This document shows positions 35,772 through 45,349 of a DNA stretch of 64,000 nt, piece after piece. The notes below the pieces were generated by a model. The model saw only the letters and a list, made by a program, of their open reading frames with translations. It was not told where the DNA came from and made no database searches. Source of the stretch: JAEUKQ01 sp044227605. GTDB lineage: Bacteria; Pseudomonadota; Alphaproteobacteria; JAEUKQ01. A program made the position numbers and the translations under genes. Within the stretch, counting starts at the first letter, position 1. Each line of letters begins with the position of its first letter. The DNA lies in NCBI GenBank assembly GCA_044227605.1, contig JBGAWJ010000001.1:1-64000 (forward strand). The letters are read 5' to 3'.

Positions 35772-37298
35772 TCAATCAGCTAATTTGGGTTGGATACGGC
35801 GGTAGCTGAGCGCTTCGGCAATATGGGTGCGTTCAATTCTTTCACATTCCGCTAAATCAGCAATCGTTCGTGCTACCCGTAAGACACGGTGATACCCGCG
35901 TGCCGACAAAGCCATTTTTTCGGCAGCTTTGGTAAGCAAACTTTGCCCATCCGCATCTAAAGCAGCCACTTTTTCCAAGGTATTTAAGTCAAGTTCTGCA
36001 TTTGATAGCGGAATAGAGGCCATCGATGCGGGCGACTGGCGTTTTGTTTGCCTTTCCCACGCCTTGGCCACACGCCGACCGATTTGCCCCGAGGATTCCC
36101 CCACCCGCTCGCTATGTAGGGTTACGGGAGGCAAAGCATTGACTTCAATTGTTAAATCAATCCGGTCCAGAAAAGGCCCAGATATTTTTGACTGATACGA
36201 TTCAGCGCATTGGGGCTTTTTGCTGCAAGCCAATTGCGGGTGATCAAAATATCCGCAACGGCAGGGGTTCATGGCGGCAATTAGTTGGAACCTTGCGGGA
36301 TAGGTGATGTGGTGGTTGGCGCGCGCAATCGTGATGTTTTTTGTCTCCAGGGGCTGCCTTAAGGAATCCAGAGATTGGCGGGAAAATTCAGGCATTTCAT
36401 CCAAAAACAAAACCCCGTTATGGGCCAAAGATACCTCCCCTGGTTTTGCCCGTAAGCCACCGCCCACTAAGGAGGCCATCGACGCGGAGTGATGGGGATC
36501 GCGGAAAGGGCGTTCCTGGATCAGCGATGCTTCAGGCAATTGCCCAGCCAAACTATAAATAATGCTAGTTTCCAAAGCTTCCTGTGCCGATAAAGCAGGT
36601 AATATCCCCGGCAATCTTGCAGCCAACATGGACTTTCCTGCCCCGGGCGGGCCGATCAACAAAAGGTTATGATGGCCAGCTGCAGCAATCTCAAGCGCCC
36701 GCTTTGCTGTTTCCTGGCCGCGGATATCGCGGATATCTTTTAATTCCGGCTTGTTTTTAAGGACTTTTGCCGTTGGGGTTGATAAGGGTCTTTCCCCCTT
36801 TAAGCAACCCAGCAAAACAATTAAATTGGGGGCCGCAATAATTTCTGTTGATCCTGCCCAGGCAGCCTCGGCCCCCTGCTGTTCGGGGCAAATTAATGTC
36901 AAGCCGTGCGATGAGGCATGTAAAGCAGCTGCTAAAACACCGTTGATCGGTGATATGCGGCCATCAAGCCCCAATTCCCCGATGGCACAATATTTTTCTA
37001 ACGAGATAGCGGGCAATCCATCGATAGCTGCCAGCAATCCCAAAGCAATCGGCAAATCATAGTGGCTACCTTCTTTCATCAAATCGGCAGGCGCCAGATT
37101 AACAGTGATCCTTTTTCCGGGTAATGCCAACCCTATGGCTTGGAAAGCCGCCCGGACACGCTCACGGCTTTCTGCAATCGCTTTATCGGGTAGGCCTACG
37201 ATGGTAAAACTGGGCAGGCCATTGGTTAATTGCACCTGCACTTCAACTGCTTGGGTGTAAAATCCGGAAAAGGCAACTGTTTTAACGGATACACCCAT
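35772..37298 (-). CDS. comM: YifB/ComM-family Mg-chelatase-like AAA ATPase
   Basis: ComM-family helicases promote branch migration during homologous recombination and natural transformation. The 508-residue protein begins with the ChlI-like domain (AFSGFYTQAVEVQVQLTNGLPSF). Its AAA core has Walker A GPPGAGKSM, GVLFLDEMPEF as Walker B, and a zinc-like CRCGYFDHPQLACSKKPQC insertion; a C-terminal helical domain follows. I start at ATG 37298 because AGGA lies 6 bases upstream; further starts at 37301 and 37304 are possible. Competence itself is not shown by this gene alone. Confidence 0.93.
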   Translation of the reverse strand: MGVSVKTVAFSGFYTQAVEVQVQLTNGLPSFTIVGLPDKAIAESRERVRAAFQAIGLALPGKRITVNLAPADLMKEGSHYDLPIALGLLAAIDGLPAISLEKYCAIGELGLDGRISPINGVLAAALHASSHGLTLICPEQQGAEAAWAGSTEIIAAPNLIVLLGCLKGERPLSTPTAKVLKNKPELKDIRDIRGQETAKRALEIAAAGHHNLLLIGPPGAGKSMLAARLPGILPALSAQEALETSIIYSLAGQLPEASLIQERPFRDPHHSASMASLVGGGLRAKPGEVSLAHNGVLFLDEMPEFSRQSLDSLRQPLETKNITIARANHHITYPARFQLIAAMNPCRCGYFDHPQLACSKKPQCAESYQSKISGPFLDRIDLTIEVNALPPVTLHSERVGESSGQIGRRVAKAWERQTKRQSPASMASIPLSNAELDLNTLEKVAALDADGQSLLTKAAEKMALSARGYHRVLRVARTIADLAECERIERTHIAEALSYRRIQPKLAD

Positions 37299-37534
37299 CA
37301 TCAATCCTACAAACTAAGGCATTAAGATAATCCTATTGGATCGTAAATTGTAATTAGCAAATCATAAGGAATAATATAGCGTTGAGGGATATATAAAGGT
37401 AATATTTTCCTGCATCCGTTAAGGATTAATTTCGTGATCAATTTAATAATCAATATAATAGCTACTCGGTAAATTAAAGCCTAAGATCAAATATTGCCAA
37501 CCAGAATTTTAAACAAGCTGACTTATATAACATA

Positions 37535-38497
37535 ATGACCAATGACGCCTCAAGGCCCCATGACCAACCGTTAAAAGCCATTATTTTGATGGGCGGCGGT
37601 GTTTTAATGTTCAGTGTAGCTGATGCTTTGATCAAAGCAATGTCGGGTACTTACCCCATTGGGCAAATTATGACCTTCCGTAATATATTTGCCTGTATCC
37701 CCATGGCTTTTTATTTTTACCGTACCAGCGGCTTTGCTTTTTTTAAAACCAAACGCCTGGGATTGCAGTTGTTGCGGGGGGTAATCGGCGTTATTTCGAT
37801 GGCCAGCATCTTTCTGGCCTTCAAGCTGATGCCTTTGGCGGAAGCGGTGGCATTAACTATGTCTAGCACGATTTTTTTGGCGGCGCTTTCCGGTTTGTTG
37901 CTGGGGGAGGCAGTGGGATGGAAAAGATGGGTTGCAATCTGGGTTGGCTTTATTGGCGTTTTGCTGATCACCCGCCCGGGAAAAAACCTTTTTGACGGTG
38001 TTGCCCTTTTTGCCTTGGCCAGCGCTTTTCTATTTGCCCTATCAATGATTTGCGTGCGCCATTTAAGCAAAACCGATAGTGGGGCCACCACCATCTTTTA
38101 TTTTATTTTGGTTTGTTTAATAGGCAGTTTTCTGACCATTCCCTGGCAGTGGATTTCCCCCGATCATATATGGGTGAAACAAGGAATTATTGGCTGGTCT
38201 ACACCCGCTTTAAGGGATGTTGGTATTTTGGCTCTTATTGGGTGTGTAGGGGGGGCTGCCCAGATTGCCATGACCCAGGCGTTCCGTATTGCCCCAGCTT
38301 CGGTGGTAGCGCCCTTTCAATATGCCGATATCCTTTACTCCATTATTTGGGGATATCTTTTCTGGGCGGAGGTGCCTGATTTATATTTGTATGCTGGCGG
38401 CACCTTGATTACGTTAAGCGGGATTTTTATTGTTAGGCATGAAGTTAAACGCCGACAGACGAATTCCCAAAATAGCGTTGCCAAACCAAATAATTAG
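37535..38497 (+). CDS. DMT-superfamily transporter (EamA domains)
   Basis: The 320-residue protein is almost entirely hydrophobic, with about ten membrane segments and two EamA halves (about 15-145 and 170-300). The first half shows GVLMFSVADALIKAMSG and LAEAVALTMSSTIFLAALSGLLLGE; the second has the repeated LFWAEVPDLYLYAGGTLI element. Inward/outward direction and substrate cannot be told. It ends with a basic tail and converges on gshB with a 4-base overlap of the stop regions. Confidence 0.85.
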   Translation: MTNDASRPHDQPLKAIILMGGGVLMFSVADALIKAMSGTYPIGQIMTFRNIFACIPMAFYFYRTSGFAFFKTKRLGLQLLRGVIGVISMASIFLAFKLMPLAEAVALTMSSTIFLAALSGLLLGEAVGWKRWVAIWVGFIGVLLITRPGKNLFDGVALFALASAFLFALSMICVRHLSKTDSGATTIFYFILVCLIGSFLTIPWQWISPDHIWVKQGIIGWSTPALRDVGILALIGCVGGAAQIAMTQAFRIAPASVVAPFQYADILYSIIWGYLFWAEVPDLYLYAGGTLITLSGIFIVRHEVKRRQTNSQNSVAKPNN

Positions 38498-39432
38498 CCT
38501 TTTTTCTGTTTTTCGAGGGCGTCCCAGAATATTCTTTCCAAACAAGTGTTGTTGAGCTGATTAATCTGCTGAAACCCTGTGGGCGAGGTAATATTTATTT
38601 CGGTCAGATAGGGGCCGATAATATCAATTCCTGCGAATAGGATGCCTAATTTTTTTAGGGTTGGGCCTATTGCTTGGCAAATATGCAAATCCCGTGCGGA
38701 AAGATCGGTTTTTGTGGCCCTACCGCCCACATGCAGGTTGGAGCGTGCTTCACCTGATTTAGGGATCCGGTTAACCGCCCCCACCGCTTGGCCATCGATC
38801 AGGATAACCCTTTTATCGCCCTGCCGGACTTCAGGGATATAGCGTTGGATAACTAGCGGCTCTCTTGATGTGCGGTGATGGACTTCCAACAAAGCATGCA
38901 AATTTTCATCATCTGCCTTGACGTGAAAAACGCCATATCCCCCATTGCCGTAAAGGGGTTTTATCACAATATCCTGGTGTTTTTGACGAAAAGCCACGAT
39001 TTCTGCCGTATCCGCCGTAATCAGGGTAGGTGGGATAAGATCGGGAAATTGTAATAAAAACAATTTTTCTGGGGCATTGCGAACAGTTTTTGGATGATTA
39101 AGGATCAGCACGGAAGGTGGCAAAAGCTCTAATAAGTGCGTGTTGGTTATGTAGGCCATATCGAAGGGTGGATCTTGGCGGATCAGGATAACGTCAAAAT
39201 CTTTTAAGGACAATTTCTGCTTTTTGCCTAATTGGGCATGGGCCCCTTTTTGACGTTGTAAAGTTATCGTATGGCCAAAGGCATAGATTTCACCCTCCAG
39301 GAAATGCAAGTTGTCAGGGGTGTAATAATACAATTCATGGTTGCGCCGCTGAGCCTCTAGGGCTATCACAAAGCTTGTGTCAGTGTCGATGTTAATGAAT
39401 TCAATGGGATCCATTTGAATGGCGATACGCAA
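38494..39432 (-). CDS. gshB: Glutathione synthetase
   Basis: GshB joins gamma-glutamylcysteine and glycine. The 312-residue ATP-grasp enzyme has the substrate-binding LRIAIQMDPIEFINIDTDTSFVIALEA start, then ILIRQDPPFDMAYI, VIKPLYGNGGYGVF (ATP-grasp loop), and ITSPTGFQQI at the end. I use TTG 39432: homologues begin there, and AGGAGG at 39444-39449 lies inside the longer version that starts at TTG 39456. The 11-base spacing is long, so 39456 remains possible. The GST gene elsewhere in the window could use its product. Confidence 0.93.
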   Translation of the reverse strand: MRIAIQMDPIEFINIDTDTSFVIALEAQRRNHELYYYTPDNLHFLEGEIYAFGHTITLQRQKGAHAQLGKKQKLSLKDFDVILIRQDPPFDMAYITNTHLLELLPPSVLILNHPKTVRNAPEKLFLLQFPDLIPPTLITADTAEIVAFRQKHQDIVIKPLYGNGGYGVFHVKADDENLHALLEVHHRTSREPLVIQRYIPEVRQGDKRVILIDGQAVGAVNRIPKSGEARSNLHVGGRATKTDLSARDLHICQAIGPTLKKLGILFAGIDIIGPYLTEINITSPTGFQQINQLNNTCLERIFWDALEKQKKG

Positions 39433-39471
39433 AGAAATGATATCCTCCTGGGTCAACTAAATTTGACGGTC

Positions 39472-39987
39472 TTACATCCGTTGCAGCAAATTTATTTTAC
39501 CAACCAACCGGTGTTTAACGAAAGCAAGCAAATGAAGCCCGACCAGGCCTATCAAGCAAAAAGCCAGCAAAGCATGGGTATTGCCAAGCTGCTTTATGGT
39601 GGCGGTCATATCGGGAAAGGGAAGGGTCAGACCAAACCATTGGGGGGAAGCCCCGTTACCTACAATAGCTAAATATCCCGTAATCGGGACAATCACCATA
39701 AAAATATAGAAAAGAGTATGGACCACCCGTGATAAACGTTTTTCCCAATCGCTAAGGCTGGCAACTGCTGTGGGTAGGGGAAATGACCAACGAACAATGA
39801 GGCGCAGCCAAATTAATGCAAAAATACTCAGGCCAAAAGACTGGTGCCAGAAAATAATTGGGTATCCTGCAACCACTGGTTTTTCTTCCAGCATAAAACC
39901 CGTACCGATCATGGCGACAACCAAAATAGCCATGAGCCAATGTATTAGGCGTAACAAAGGATGGTAGCGAAGAACAGAAGAAGACAT
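39472..39987 (-). CDS. Cytochrome b561 (di-haem membrane b-type cytochrome)
   Basis: This 171-residue membrane protein has four helices and the b561/CybB pattern: RYHPLLRLIHWLMAILVVAMIGTGF, then FWHQSFGLSIFALIWLRLIVRW, VVHTLFYIFMVIVPITGYL, and TIKQLGNTHALLAFCLIGLVGLHLLAFVKH. The histidines at the helix ends would hold two haems. CybB oxidises quinol and passes electrons to superoxide (family knowledge). I start at ATG 39987, where AAGGTGAT precedes, rather than at the GTG 39996. Confidence 0.9.
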   Translation of the reverse strand: MSSSVLRYHPLLRLIHWLMAILVVAMIGTGFMLEEKPVVAGYPIIFWHQSFGLSIFALIWLRLIVRWSFPLPTAVASLSDWEKRLSRVVHTLFYIFMVIVPITGYLAIVGNGASPQWFGLTLPFPDMTATIKQLGNTHALLAFCLIGLVGLHLLAFVKHRLVGKINLLQRM

Positions 39988-40033
39988 GATCATCACCTTA
40001 TTTTTTAAGAAATCGGGGCAATTGGATTTAATA

Positions 40034-40417
40034 TTAGGAATATATCACTAATTTGGGTATCTGCAAGGGTTGGATAATCGCTAAAACCAAATAAACCGGA
40101 TAATTTTGGTACCGAGGGTGCTTTATTAAAAAAACCTGTAATTGTCTTAATTGTCGCTGGCGTTGCAAGGGGTGATGCGGCCAATTGGCTTTAGCTAAGG
40201 ATCTGCGATATTTAACCTCAATAACATATAAATGACGGTTCTTCGTTGCCAATAAATCAATTTCACCTAAATTTGATTGATCGTTGCGGCGGATGATTCT
40301 ATACCCGCTGCCCCATAAATATAGGTAAGTCAAAAACTCGCCATATTGGCCAATCCAGGCTTTTTTCGGCCGTCTGATGAAACGGCACAGTTTTTGGTAA
40401 AAAGAAAAAAATGGCAT
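40034..40417 (-). CDS. yraN: YraN/UPF0102 family nuclease-like protein
   Basis: This 127-residue protein has the restriction-endonuclease-like fold of UPF0102: GQYGEFLTYLYL, then RRNDQSNLGEIDLLA (Glu-x-Asp), and VIEVKYRR (Glu-x-Lys), the metal-binding pattern of PD-(D/E)xK nucleases. The family's substrate is not settled. I begin at ATG 40417, one base after the rsmI stop; the longer frame lies inside rsmI. The arrangement rsmI-yraN beside an LpoA-like gene (yraL-yraN-yraM in E. coli) is conserved and supports all three calls. Confidence 0.88.
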   Translation of the reverse strand: MPFFSFYQKLCRFIRRPKKAWIGQYGEFLTYLYLWGSGYRIIRRNDQSNLGEIDLLATKNRHLYVIEVKYRRSLAKANWPHHPLQRQRQLRQLQVFLIKHPRYQNYPVYLVLAIIQPLQIPKLVIYS

Positions 40418-40418
40418 G

Positions 40419-41303
40419 CTATTTTTTTTGTAAAAAAAGGGCTTGATTATAAACAATTTTTTTAGGGATATCCAATTCATCAGATATTTTTTTAGCGGCT
40501 TCCTTGACCGACATTAAAGGTAGGTATTGTTGCAGCAAGTTGGCGGCCATGTCTGCTTTTTCTTCGGGGGAAAAAATCAAAGGTTTGGTTAAGTCAATCA
40601 TCACCACAATCTCCCCTTTTACCAACGGATTTTCTTGGTAATAATCAACTAAGTCCTGCAAATCACCCCTTTTTATTCCTTCAAACATTTTGGTTAATTC
40701 TCGCCCGACCGCTGCCGGTTTATTGCCAAAAACCGTTAAACAATCTTTTAAACTATCTTGCAGCCGTTGTGGCGATTCAAAAAAAACCAATGTCGCGCAG
40801 ATAGAGGAAAAAGCCTGCAGGAATTTTTGTCTGGCCACCGATCGAGGGGGAGGAAACCCTACAAAAAGAAATTGGTGGGTCGGCAATCCGGAAATGACCA
40901 AACCGGTCAGCAGGGCTGAAGCACCCGGGATTGCCTGGACGCTAATGCCTTCCAAGATGGCCGCTTGAACCAATTTATAGCCTGGGTCAGAAATAAGGGG
41001 GGTTCCCGAATCACATACGAGTGCCAGTGAATGGCCTTGTTTTAAATGATGGATTAAAAGGGGCTGTATTTTTCCAGCATTATGGTCATGATAAGACTGT
41101 AATCTTGCTTGTATCCCATAATGATCCAGAAGCTTACGGGTAACCCTTGTATCTTCGCAAGCAATCATATCCGCTTGCTGCAGGGTAAGTAGCCCTCGCA
41201 GACTGATATCGCTCAAATTGCCAATGGGGGTTGCCACCAGGATCAGCCCCTGCATGCTGGTTTTAATTGAATCAAGACAATGAGGTGGAAGCGATAAAGT
41301 CAT
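40419..41303 (-). CDS. rsmI: 16S rRNA (cytidine1402-2'-O)-methyltransferase RsmI
   Basis: RsmI methylates the ribose of C1402 in 16S rRNA. The 294-residue tetrapyrrole-methylase fold shows LILVATPIGNLSDISLRGL, CEDTRVTRKLLDHY, LVCDSGTPLISDPGYKLV and AIPGASALLTGLV, in family order, plus ELTKMFE. The first 16 residues before MQGLILVATPIGN are not conserved in the family, so ATG 41255 is an alternative start. It is divergent from the LpoA-like gene. Confidence 0.95.
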   Translation of the reverse strand: MTLSLPPHCLDSIKTSMQGLILVATPIGNLSDISLRGLLTLQQADMIACEDTRVTRKLLDHYGIQARLQSYHDHNAGKIQPLLIHHLKQGHSLALVCDSGTPLISDPGYKLVQAAILEGISVQAIPGASALLTGLVISGLPTHQFLFVGFPPPRSVARQKFLQAFSSICATLVFFESPQRLQDSLKDCLTVFGNKPAAVGRELTKMFEGIKRGDLQDLVDYYQENPLVKGEIVVMIDLTKPLIFSPEEKADMAANLLQQYLPLMSVKEAAKKISDELDIPKKIVYNQALFLQKK

Positions 41304-41432
41304 TTGCCAGACAGATGAAAATCGTTTAAAGTGCGTAAAAATTTAGAGTTCGTGAAGATTATGGGTTGCTTAACCTCGCGCTCATTTTTTTCCCAATTGC
41401 CTGGATCTTACATGAAAGATTAAAATTGTCCC

Positions 41433-42707
41433 ATGAAAATTTTTAGCCTGGTTGCCATTGTCGGATTATCGCTGGCCTTAATAAGCTGTCAATCTACGGA
41501 TTCCTCGCAGTCTGTGGCACGCAGCGGATCACCCAAGGTAGCTATTTTGCTGCCCCTTACGGGCAAAGATGCGGCTTTGGGCAAAGCGCTTCTCAATGCA
41601 GCTCAGATGGCTGTTTTAGATGAGGGTGGTGCTGATTTTGTCCTTATTATTAAAGACACCAATCAAACAGGGGGCGCAACCCAAGCGTTGCAAGATGCCA
41701 TGAAAGAAGGGGCTAGATTGGTGATCGGGCCTGTTTTTGCAGCCCAAGTGCGCGAAATTGCTCCTATTGCCCAAGCTAAAGGTGTTCAGATTATTAGTTT
41801 TTCAAATGATGAAACCCTGGCTAGTCAAGGCGTATTTGTAGGCGGTCTAACCTTGCCGCAACAAATTAACCGAGTTATTGCCTATTCATCAACCCAAGGG
41901 ATCAAGAGGATTGCCCTCTTATTGCCTGACAATACGTATGGCCGGGTGGTTGAAAGTTCAGCCAAACAGTCAGCTGACGCAACCGGAGTGGAGATTTTCC
42001 AGACGGAATTTTATAACCCGGCAAATACCAATCTTTCAGAAACAGTGAAAAGATTAGGGCCGAGTGACCCGGTTCCGTTACTTGACGAAAATACTGAAAC
42101 TGATCCAGACAATTCAGAAACTGGCTTAACGGAAAATCCAGACAATACCGATATTATTGAAGAGCAACAGATATCTGACAATAATCCGCCGCCCGCTTGG
42201 ATGCCGCCTTATAAACCCGTGAAAGTGGTAAATTATCAAGCACTGCTAATTGCGGAAGGAGGGGAGAAGTTAATCACCCTCTCATCACTGGCTCCTTACC
42301 ACGGTATTGACACGACCCAAGTGAAGCTTTTGGGCACCAACCTTTGGGATGCCCCAGCTTTAAGAAAAGAGACAAGTTTATTGGGGGGATGGTATCCCAG
42401 TTATTCCCAGGAAGGGCGCGATTCTTTTGAAAAAAGGTACCGTGAAAATTTTAAGGAATCCCCTAATCGCCTAGCAGCTACCGTTTACGACATAGTAGTG
42501 TTTGTCACCCGTTTAGGTGGGAAGCCAGGGGCCGATTTTAGCCGGAATGCAATTATAGGTTTTGGTGAAATGAAGGGGGTAAACGGGATTTTTAGATTTC
42601 TGCCGGACGGTATTGCAGAATACGGCCTGACGGTCTATGAAATTCAACGGCAACGGCTGTTGGTTAAAGATCCTGCTCCTTCCACTCTTATACCATTAAC
42701 CAACTAA
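41433..42707 (+). CDS. LpoA-like penicillin-binding protein activator (outer-membrane lipoprotein)
   Basis: The 424-residue lipoprotein has a signal ending in LALISC and the periplasmic-binding-protein fold of LpoA/YraM C-terminal domains (VAILLPLTGKDAALGKALLNAAQMAV, VIGPVFAAQVREIAPIA, IALLLPDNTYGR). LpoA activates PBP1A in E. coli. An acidic, low-complexity insert (about residues 217-250, rich in Asp, Glu and Asn) interrupts the second lobe. The gene is divergent from rsmI and converges on hemW with a 4-base overlap. Function is by family only. Confidence 0.85.
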   Translation: MKIFSLVAIVGLSLALISCQSTDSSQSVARSGSPKVAILLPLTGKDAALGKALLNAAQMAVLDEGGADFVLIIKDTNQTGGATQALQDAMKEGARLVIGPVFAAQVREIAPIAQAKGVQIISFSNDETLASQGVFVGGLTLPQQINRVIAYSSTQGIKRIALLLPDNTYGRVVESSAKQSADATGVEIFQTEFYNPANTNLSETVKRLGPSDPVPLLDENTETDPDNSETGLTENPDNTDIIEEQQISDNNPPPAWMPPYKPVKVVNYQALLIAEGGEKLITLSSLAPYHGIDTTQVKLLGTNLWDAPALRKETSLLGGWYPSYSQEGRDSFEKRYRENFKESPNRLAATVYDIVVFVTRLGGKPGADFSRNAIIGFGEMKGVNGIFRFLPDGIAEYGLTVYEIQRQRLLVKDPAPSTLIPLTN

Positions 42708-43879
42708 GCAGTTAAAAGATAATCAATCAAGGCATTTAACTTCAAACGGCCAAGTTCTGTTGCTTGAATTTTGCTATCCGTGACAGTTAACAATTGCTTT
42801 GCTTGCAATTCACGCAAAGCCTGGCCTGACAGCGAATCCGTCAAATTAATCCCGGTTTCATGGGCGGCTAGGGCTAAATTAATCCCGTCTTCTAGGCGTA
42901 ACCCCATCAACACTAACTCTGTACGCCGTTCAAGCGGCGATAAAGGATAGAAGTCTTTGGTCCCATGACCATGTAGTAACAGATGCTGTTGCCAGGTCTC
43001 GGGAATCTTCAGTTGAAAAGACGCATATTTTTGTTGATTTAGTTTGAATCTCCCATGGGCACCGGGGCCAATACCTATATAATCTTGGTAACGCCAATAG
43101 GTTAAATTATGCCGACATTGGGCCCCAGGTTTGGCATAATTGGAAATTTCATAGTGATGGAACCCTTGCCCCTTCATAAAGCTATTGGTCCATTGATAAA
43201 AATCTGCCGATAATTCCTGATCAGGCATCGGCCATAGGCCTTCCTTGTAATTTTGTGCAAAAACGGTCCCCTGCTCAATAGTCAATTGATATAAGGAAAG
43301 ATGAGAGCCAGATAAAGACATGGCTTGGCTTAGTTCGTGTTGCCAATCACCTAGTGTTTGATGGGGAAGGGCATAGATTAAATCAAAGGAATATTTTTTG
43401 AAATGTTTGGCAGCTAATTCAATGGCTTGAATAGCTTGCCGACTGTCATGATGACGGCCCAGAAATTTTAAATCCCGATCGTTTAATGATTGGATACCTA
43501 TGGAAAGGCGATTAATTCCGCTTTGGCGGTAATCAGCGAATTTTTGGCTTTCAACACTAGAGGGGTTGGCTTCTAAGGTAATTTCAATCCCCTGGTCAAA
43601 CGCCCAATATTTTTGGGCGGTGGCAATTAGTCCCTCAATCATCGCCGCGGGCATTAAAGACGGTGTACCGCCACCGAAAAAAATACTGGTTAACCGTCGT
43701 CCCCATGTCCGTTTACCATAAAAATCGATTTCGGCTTTAAGGCAGATAAACCATTCTTGCCAATTAACCGTGGCTCTAACATGGCTGTTGAAATCGCAAT
43801 AAGGGCATTTGGATACACAAAAGGGCCAGTGGATATAAAGCCCAAAATCTGTGTCTTGTGGGTTAATGGGATAATTCAT
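42704..43879 (-). CDS. hemW: Radical SAM heme chaperone HemW
   Basis: HemW (formerly called HemN-like) is a radical SAM protein that binds haem and hands it to apoproteins. The 391-residue protein has YIHWPFCVSKCPYCDFNSH with the CxxxCxxC cluster motif, SIFFGGGTPSLMPA, ITLEANPSSVE, GINRLSIGIQS and a C-terminal domain with the family residues of HemW. The final Cys-loop of true coproporphyrinogen oxidases is not seen, so HemW is the better name. It is followed by rdgB upstream on the same strand with 3 bases between. Confidence 0.93.
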   Translation of the reverse strand: MNYPINPQDTDFGLYIHWPFCVSKCPYCDFNSHVRATVNWQEWFICLKAEIDFYGKRTWGRRLTSIFFGGGTPSLMPAAMIEGLIATAQKYWAFDQGIEITLEANPSSVESQKFADYRQSGINRLSIGIQSLNDRDLKFLGRHHDSRQAIQAIELAAKHFKKYSFDLIYALPHQTLGDWQHELSQAMSLSGSHLSLYQLTIEQGTVFAQNYKEGLWPMPDQELSADFYQWTNSFMKGQGFHHYEISNYAKPGAQCRHNLTYWRYQDYIGIGPGAHGRFKLNQQKYASFQLKIPETWQQHLLLHGHGTKDFYPLSPLERRTELVLMGLRLEDGINLALAAHETGINLTDSLSGQALRELQAKQLLTVTDSKIQATELGRLKLNALIDYLLTA

Positions 43880-43882
43880 TGA

Positions 43883-44518
43883 TTACCCTGATGCAGGCAG
43901 GCAAAATTCTTTAAATTTAGCAAAAGCCTGTGCGCGGTGGCTGATCCTGTTTTTTTGGGTGGGATCCATTTCCCCAAAAGTTTGGGTGCAGTCATCCGGT
44001 ACAAACATTGCATCATACCCAAAACCCTTCGTCCCACGGGGAGGCCAGGCCAATCTCCCATCAATCCGGCCCTCAAAGGTGTGATGATATCCATCCGGCC
44101 AGGCAATCGCCAAAACCGAAATAAAAAAAGCCGGGCAACCCGTGATTGCCGTGATGCCTTTTTTCTGCAATGCTTGGTAAACCTTACCCATCGCCACCTT
44201 AAAATCACGCTTTTCGCCTGCCCACCGGGCAGACAGGACACCCGGGGCGCCGTCCAGTGCGGGGATTACAATCCCTGAATCATCTGCTAAAGAAGGTAAT
44301 TTGGAAAGGATTGCGGCTTGATTTGCTTTGATTAGGGCATTTTCCTCAAAAGTCACCCCTGTTTCTTCTGGTTCTGGCAAGCCCAAATCCTTCATCGAAT
44401 AAAGCGGACGAAGGGAAAGGGGAAGGATTTCCTGCAGTTCGGCGATTTTTCCTTGGTTATGACTTGCTAAAACCAAAGGGCCTTGCAGCAAATAGCGGGG
44501 ATGGGAAGGCCTTTGCAT
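43883..44518 (-). CDS. rdgB: XTP/dITP pyrophosphatase (RdgB/HAM1)
   Basis: RdgB removes deaminated purine triphosphates. The 211-residue protein starts with a short extension, then LVLASHNQGKIAELQEIL, TGVTFEENALIKANQAA, SLADDSGIVIPALDGAPGVLSARWAG (Asp-Asp-Ser-Gly active site), and ARGTKGFGYDAMFVPDD-like GTKGFGYDAMFV. It ends SHRAQAFAKF. It sits between rph and hemW on the same strand, in the common alphaproteobacterial order rph-rdgB-hemW next to hrcA. Confidence 0.96.
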   Translation of the reverse strand: MQRPSHPRYLLQGPLVLASHNQGKIAELQEILPLSLRPLYSMKDLGLPEPEETGVTFEENALIKANQAAILSKLPSLADDSGIVIPALDGAPGVLSARWAGEKRDFKVAMGKVYQALQKKGITAITGCPAFFISVLAIAWPDGYHHTFEGRIDGRLAWPPRGTKGFGYDAMFVPDDCTQTFGEMDPTQKNRISHRAQAFAKFKEFCLPASG

Positions 44519-44526
44519 GGCGGCTG

Positions 44527-45267
44527 TTATGCTGCCAAAGTTGCTAAAAGTTGTTTTTGCTGTTCCACCAAGGAGCGGGTTGCTTTCTGGGCCAAATCAA
44601 GCATTTGAATCAGTTGCGGGGGGGTAAATGAATTTTTCTCAGCGGTAGATTGGATTTCAATGATCTCCCCCTTACCATTCAACACAAAATTTGAATCAAC
44701 TTCGGCATTGCTGTCTTCTATATATTCTAAATCTAGAATGGGTGTATTCCGGTAAATACCGCAGGAGATGGCTGCAACATAATCTTGCAAAGGGAATTGC
44801 TTGATCACACCCGTTTTGACCAAACGGGCTAAAGCCTGATGTAAGGCAACATAACCGCCAGTAATGGCTGCCGTGCGGGTTCCACCATCCGCTTGAATAA
44901 CATCACAGTCAATAAAAATTTGCCGCTCGCCTAAGGCAACCAAATTGGTAACGGCCCGCAGAGAACGGCCAATCAGTCGTTGAATTTCCTGTGTGCGCCC
45001 GGTTAATTTCCCACGGCTGGCTTCTCGTTCACTGCGCGTCGCTGTTGCCCGCGGTAACATACCATACTCCCCTGTTACCCAACCCTTGCCGGTATTCCGC
45101 AAAAAACTTGGCAATTGGTTGTCGACAGAAGCGGTACAGAAAACATGCGTATTGCCCAATTGGATAAAACAAGATCCTTCTGCATATTTATTAACGCCAA
45201 TTTCCATTTTAACCACACGCATTTGATCGGGCTGGCGGCCAGAAGGACGAAGGGGGATATTAACCAT
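44527..45267 (-). CDS. rph: Ribonuclease PH
   Basis: RNase PH trims tRNA 3' ends by phosphorolysis. The 246-residue RNase PH fold begins RPSGRQPDQMR, has EGSCFIQLGNTHVFCTAS, GWVTGEYGMLPRATATRSERE, GRTQEIQRLIGRSLRAV, IDCDVIQADGGTRTAAITG and ends with a C-terminal helix. I start at ATG 45267 (MVNIPLRPSG) with GGAAG nine bases upstream; the longer frame to 45309 has no homologous residues. It is divergent from hrcA. Confidence 0.95.
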   Translation of the reverse strand: MVNIPLRPSGRQPDQMRVVKMEIGVNKYAEGSCFIQLGNTHVFCTASVDNQLPSFLRNTGKGWVTGEYGMLPRATATRSEREASRGKLTGRTQEIQRLIGRSLRAVTNLVALGERQIFIDCDVIQADGGTRTAAITGGYVALHQALARLVKTGVIKQFPLQDYVAAISCGIYRNTPILDLEYIEDSNAEVDSNFVLNGKGEIIEIQSTAEKNSFTPPQLIQMLDLAQKATRSLVEQQKQLLATLAA

Positions 45268-45349
45268 TATAAATGACTTCCATTGCTTAAAATGCCAAAA
45301 TATTACCACTCTATTTATACATGATATGAAAATAAAATGATAGAGACGT

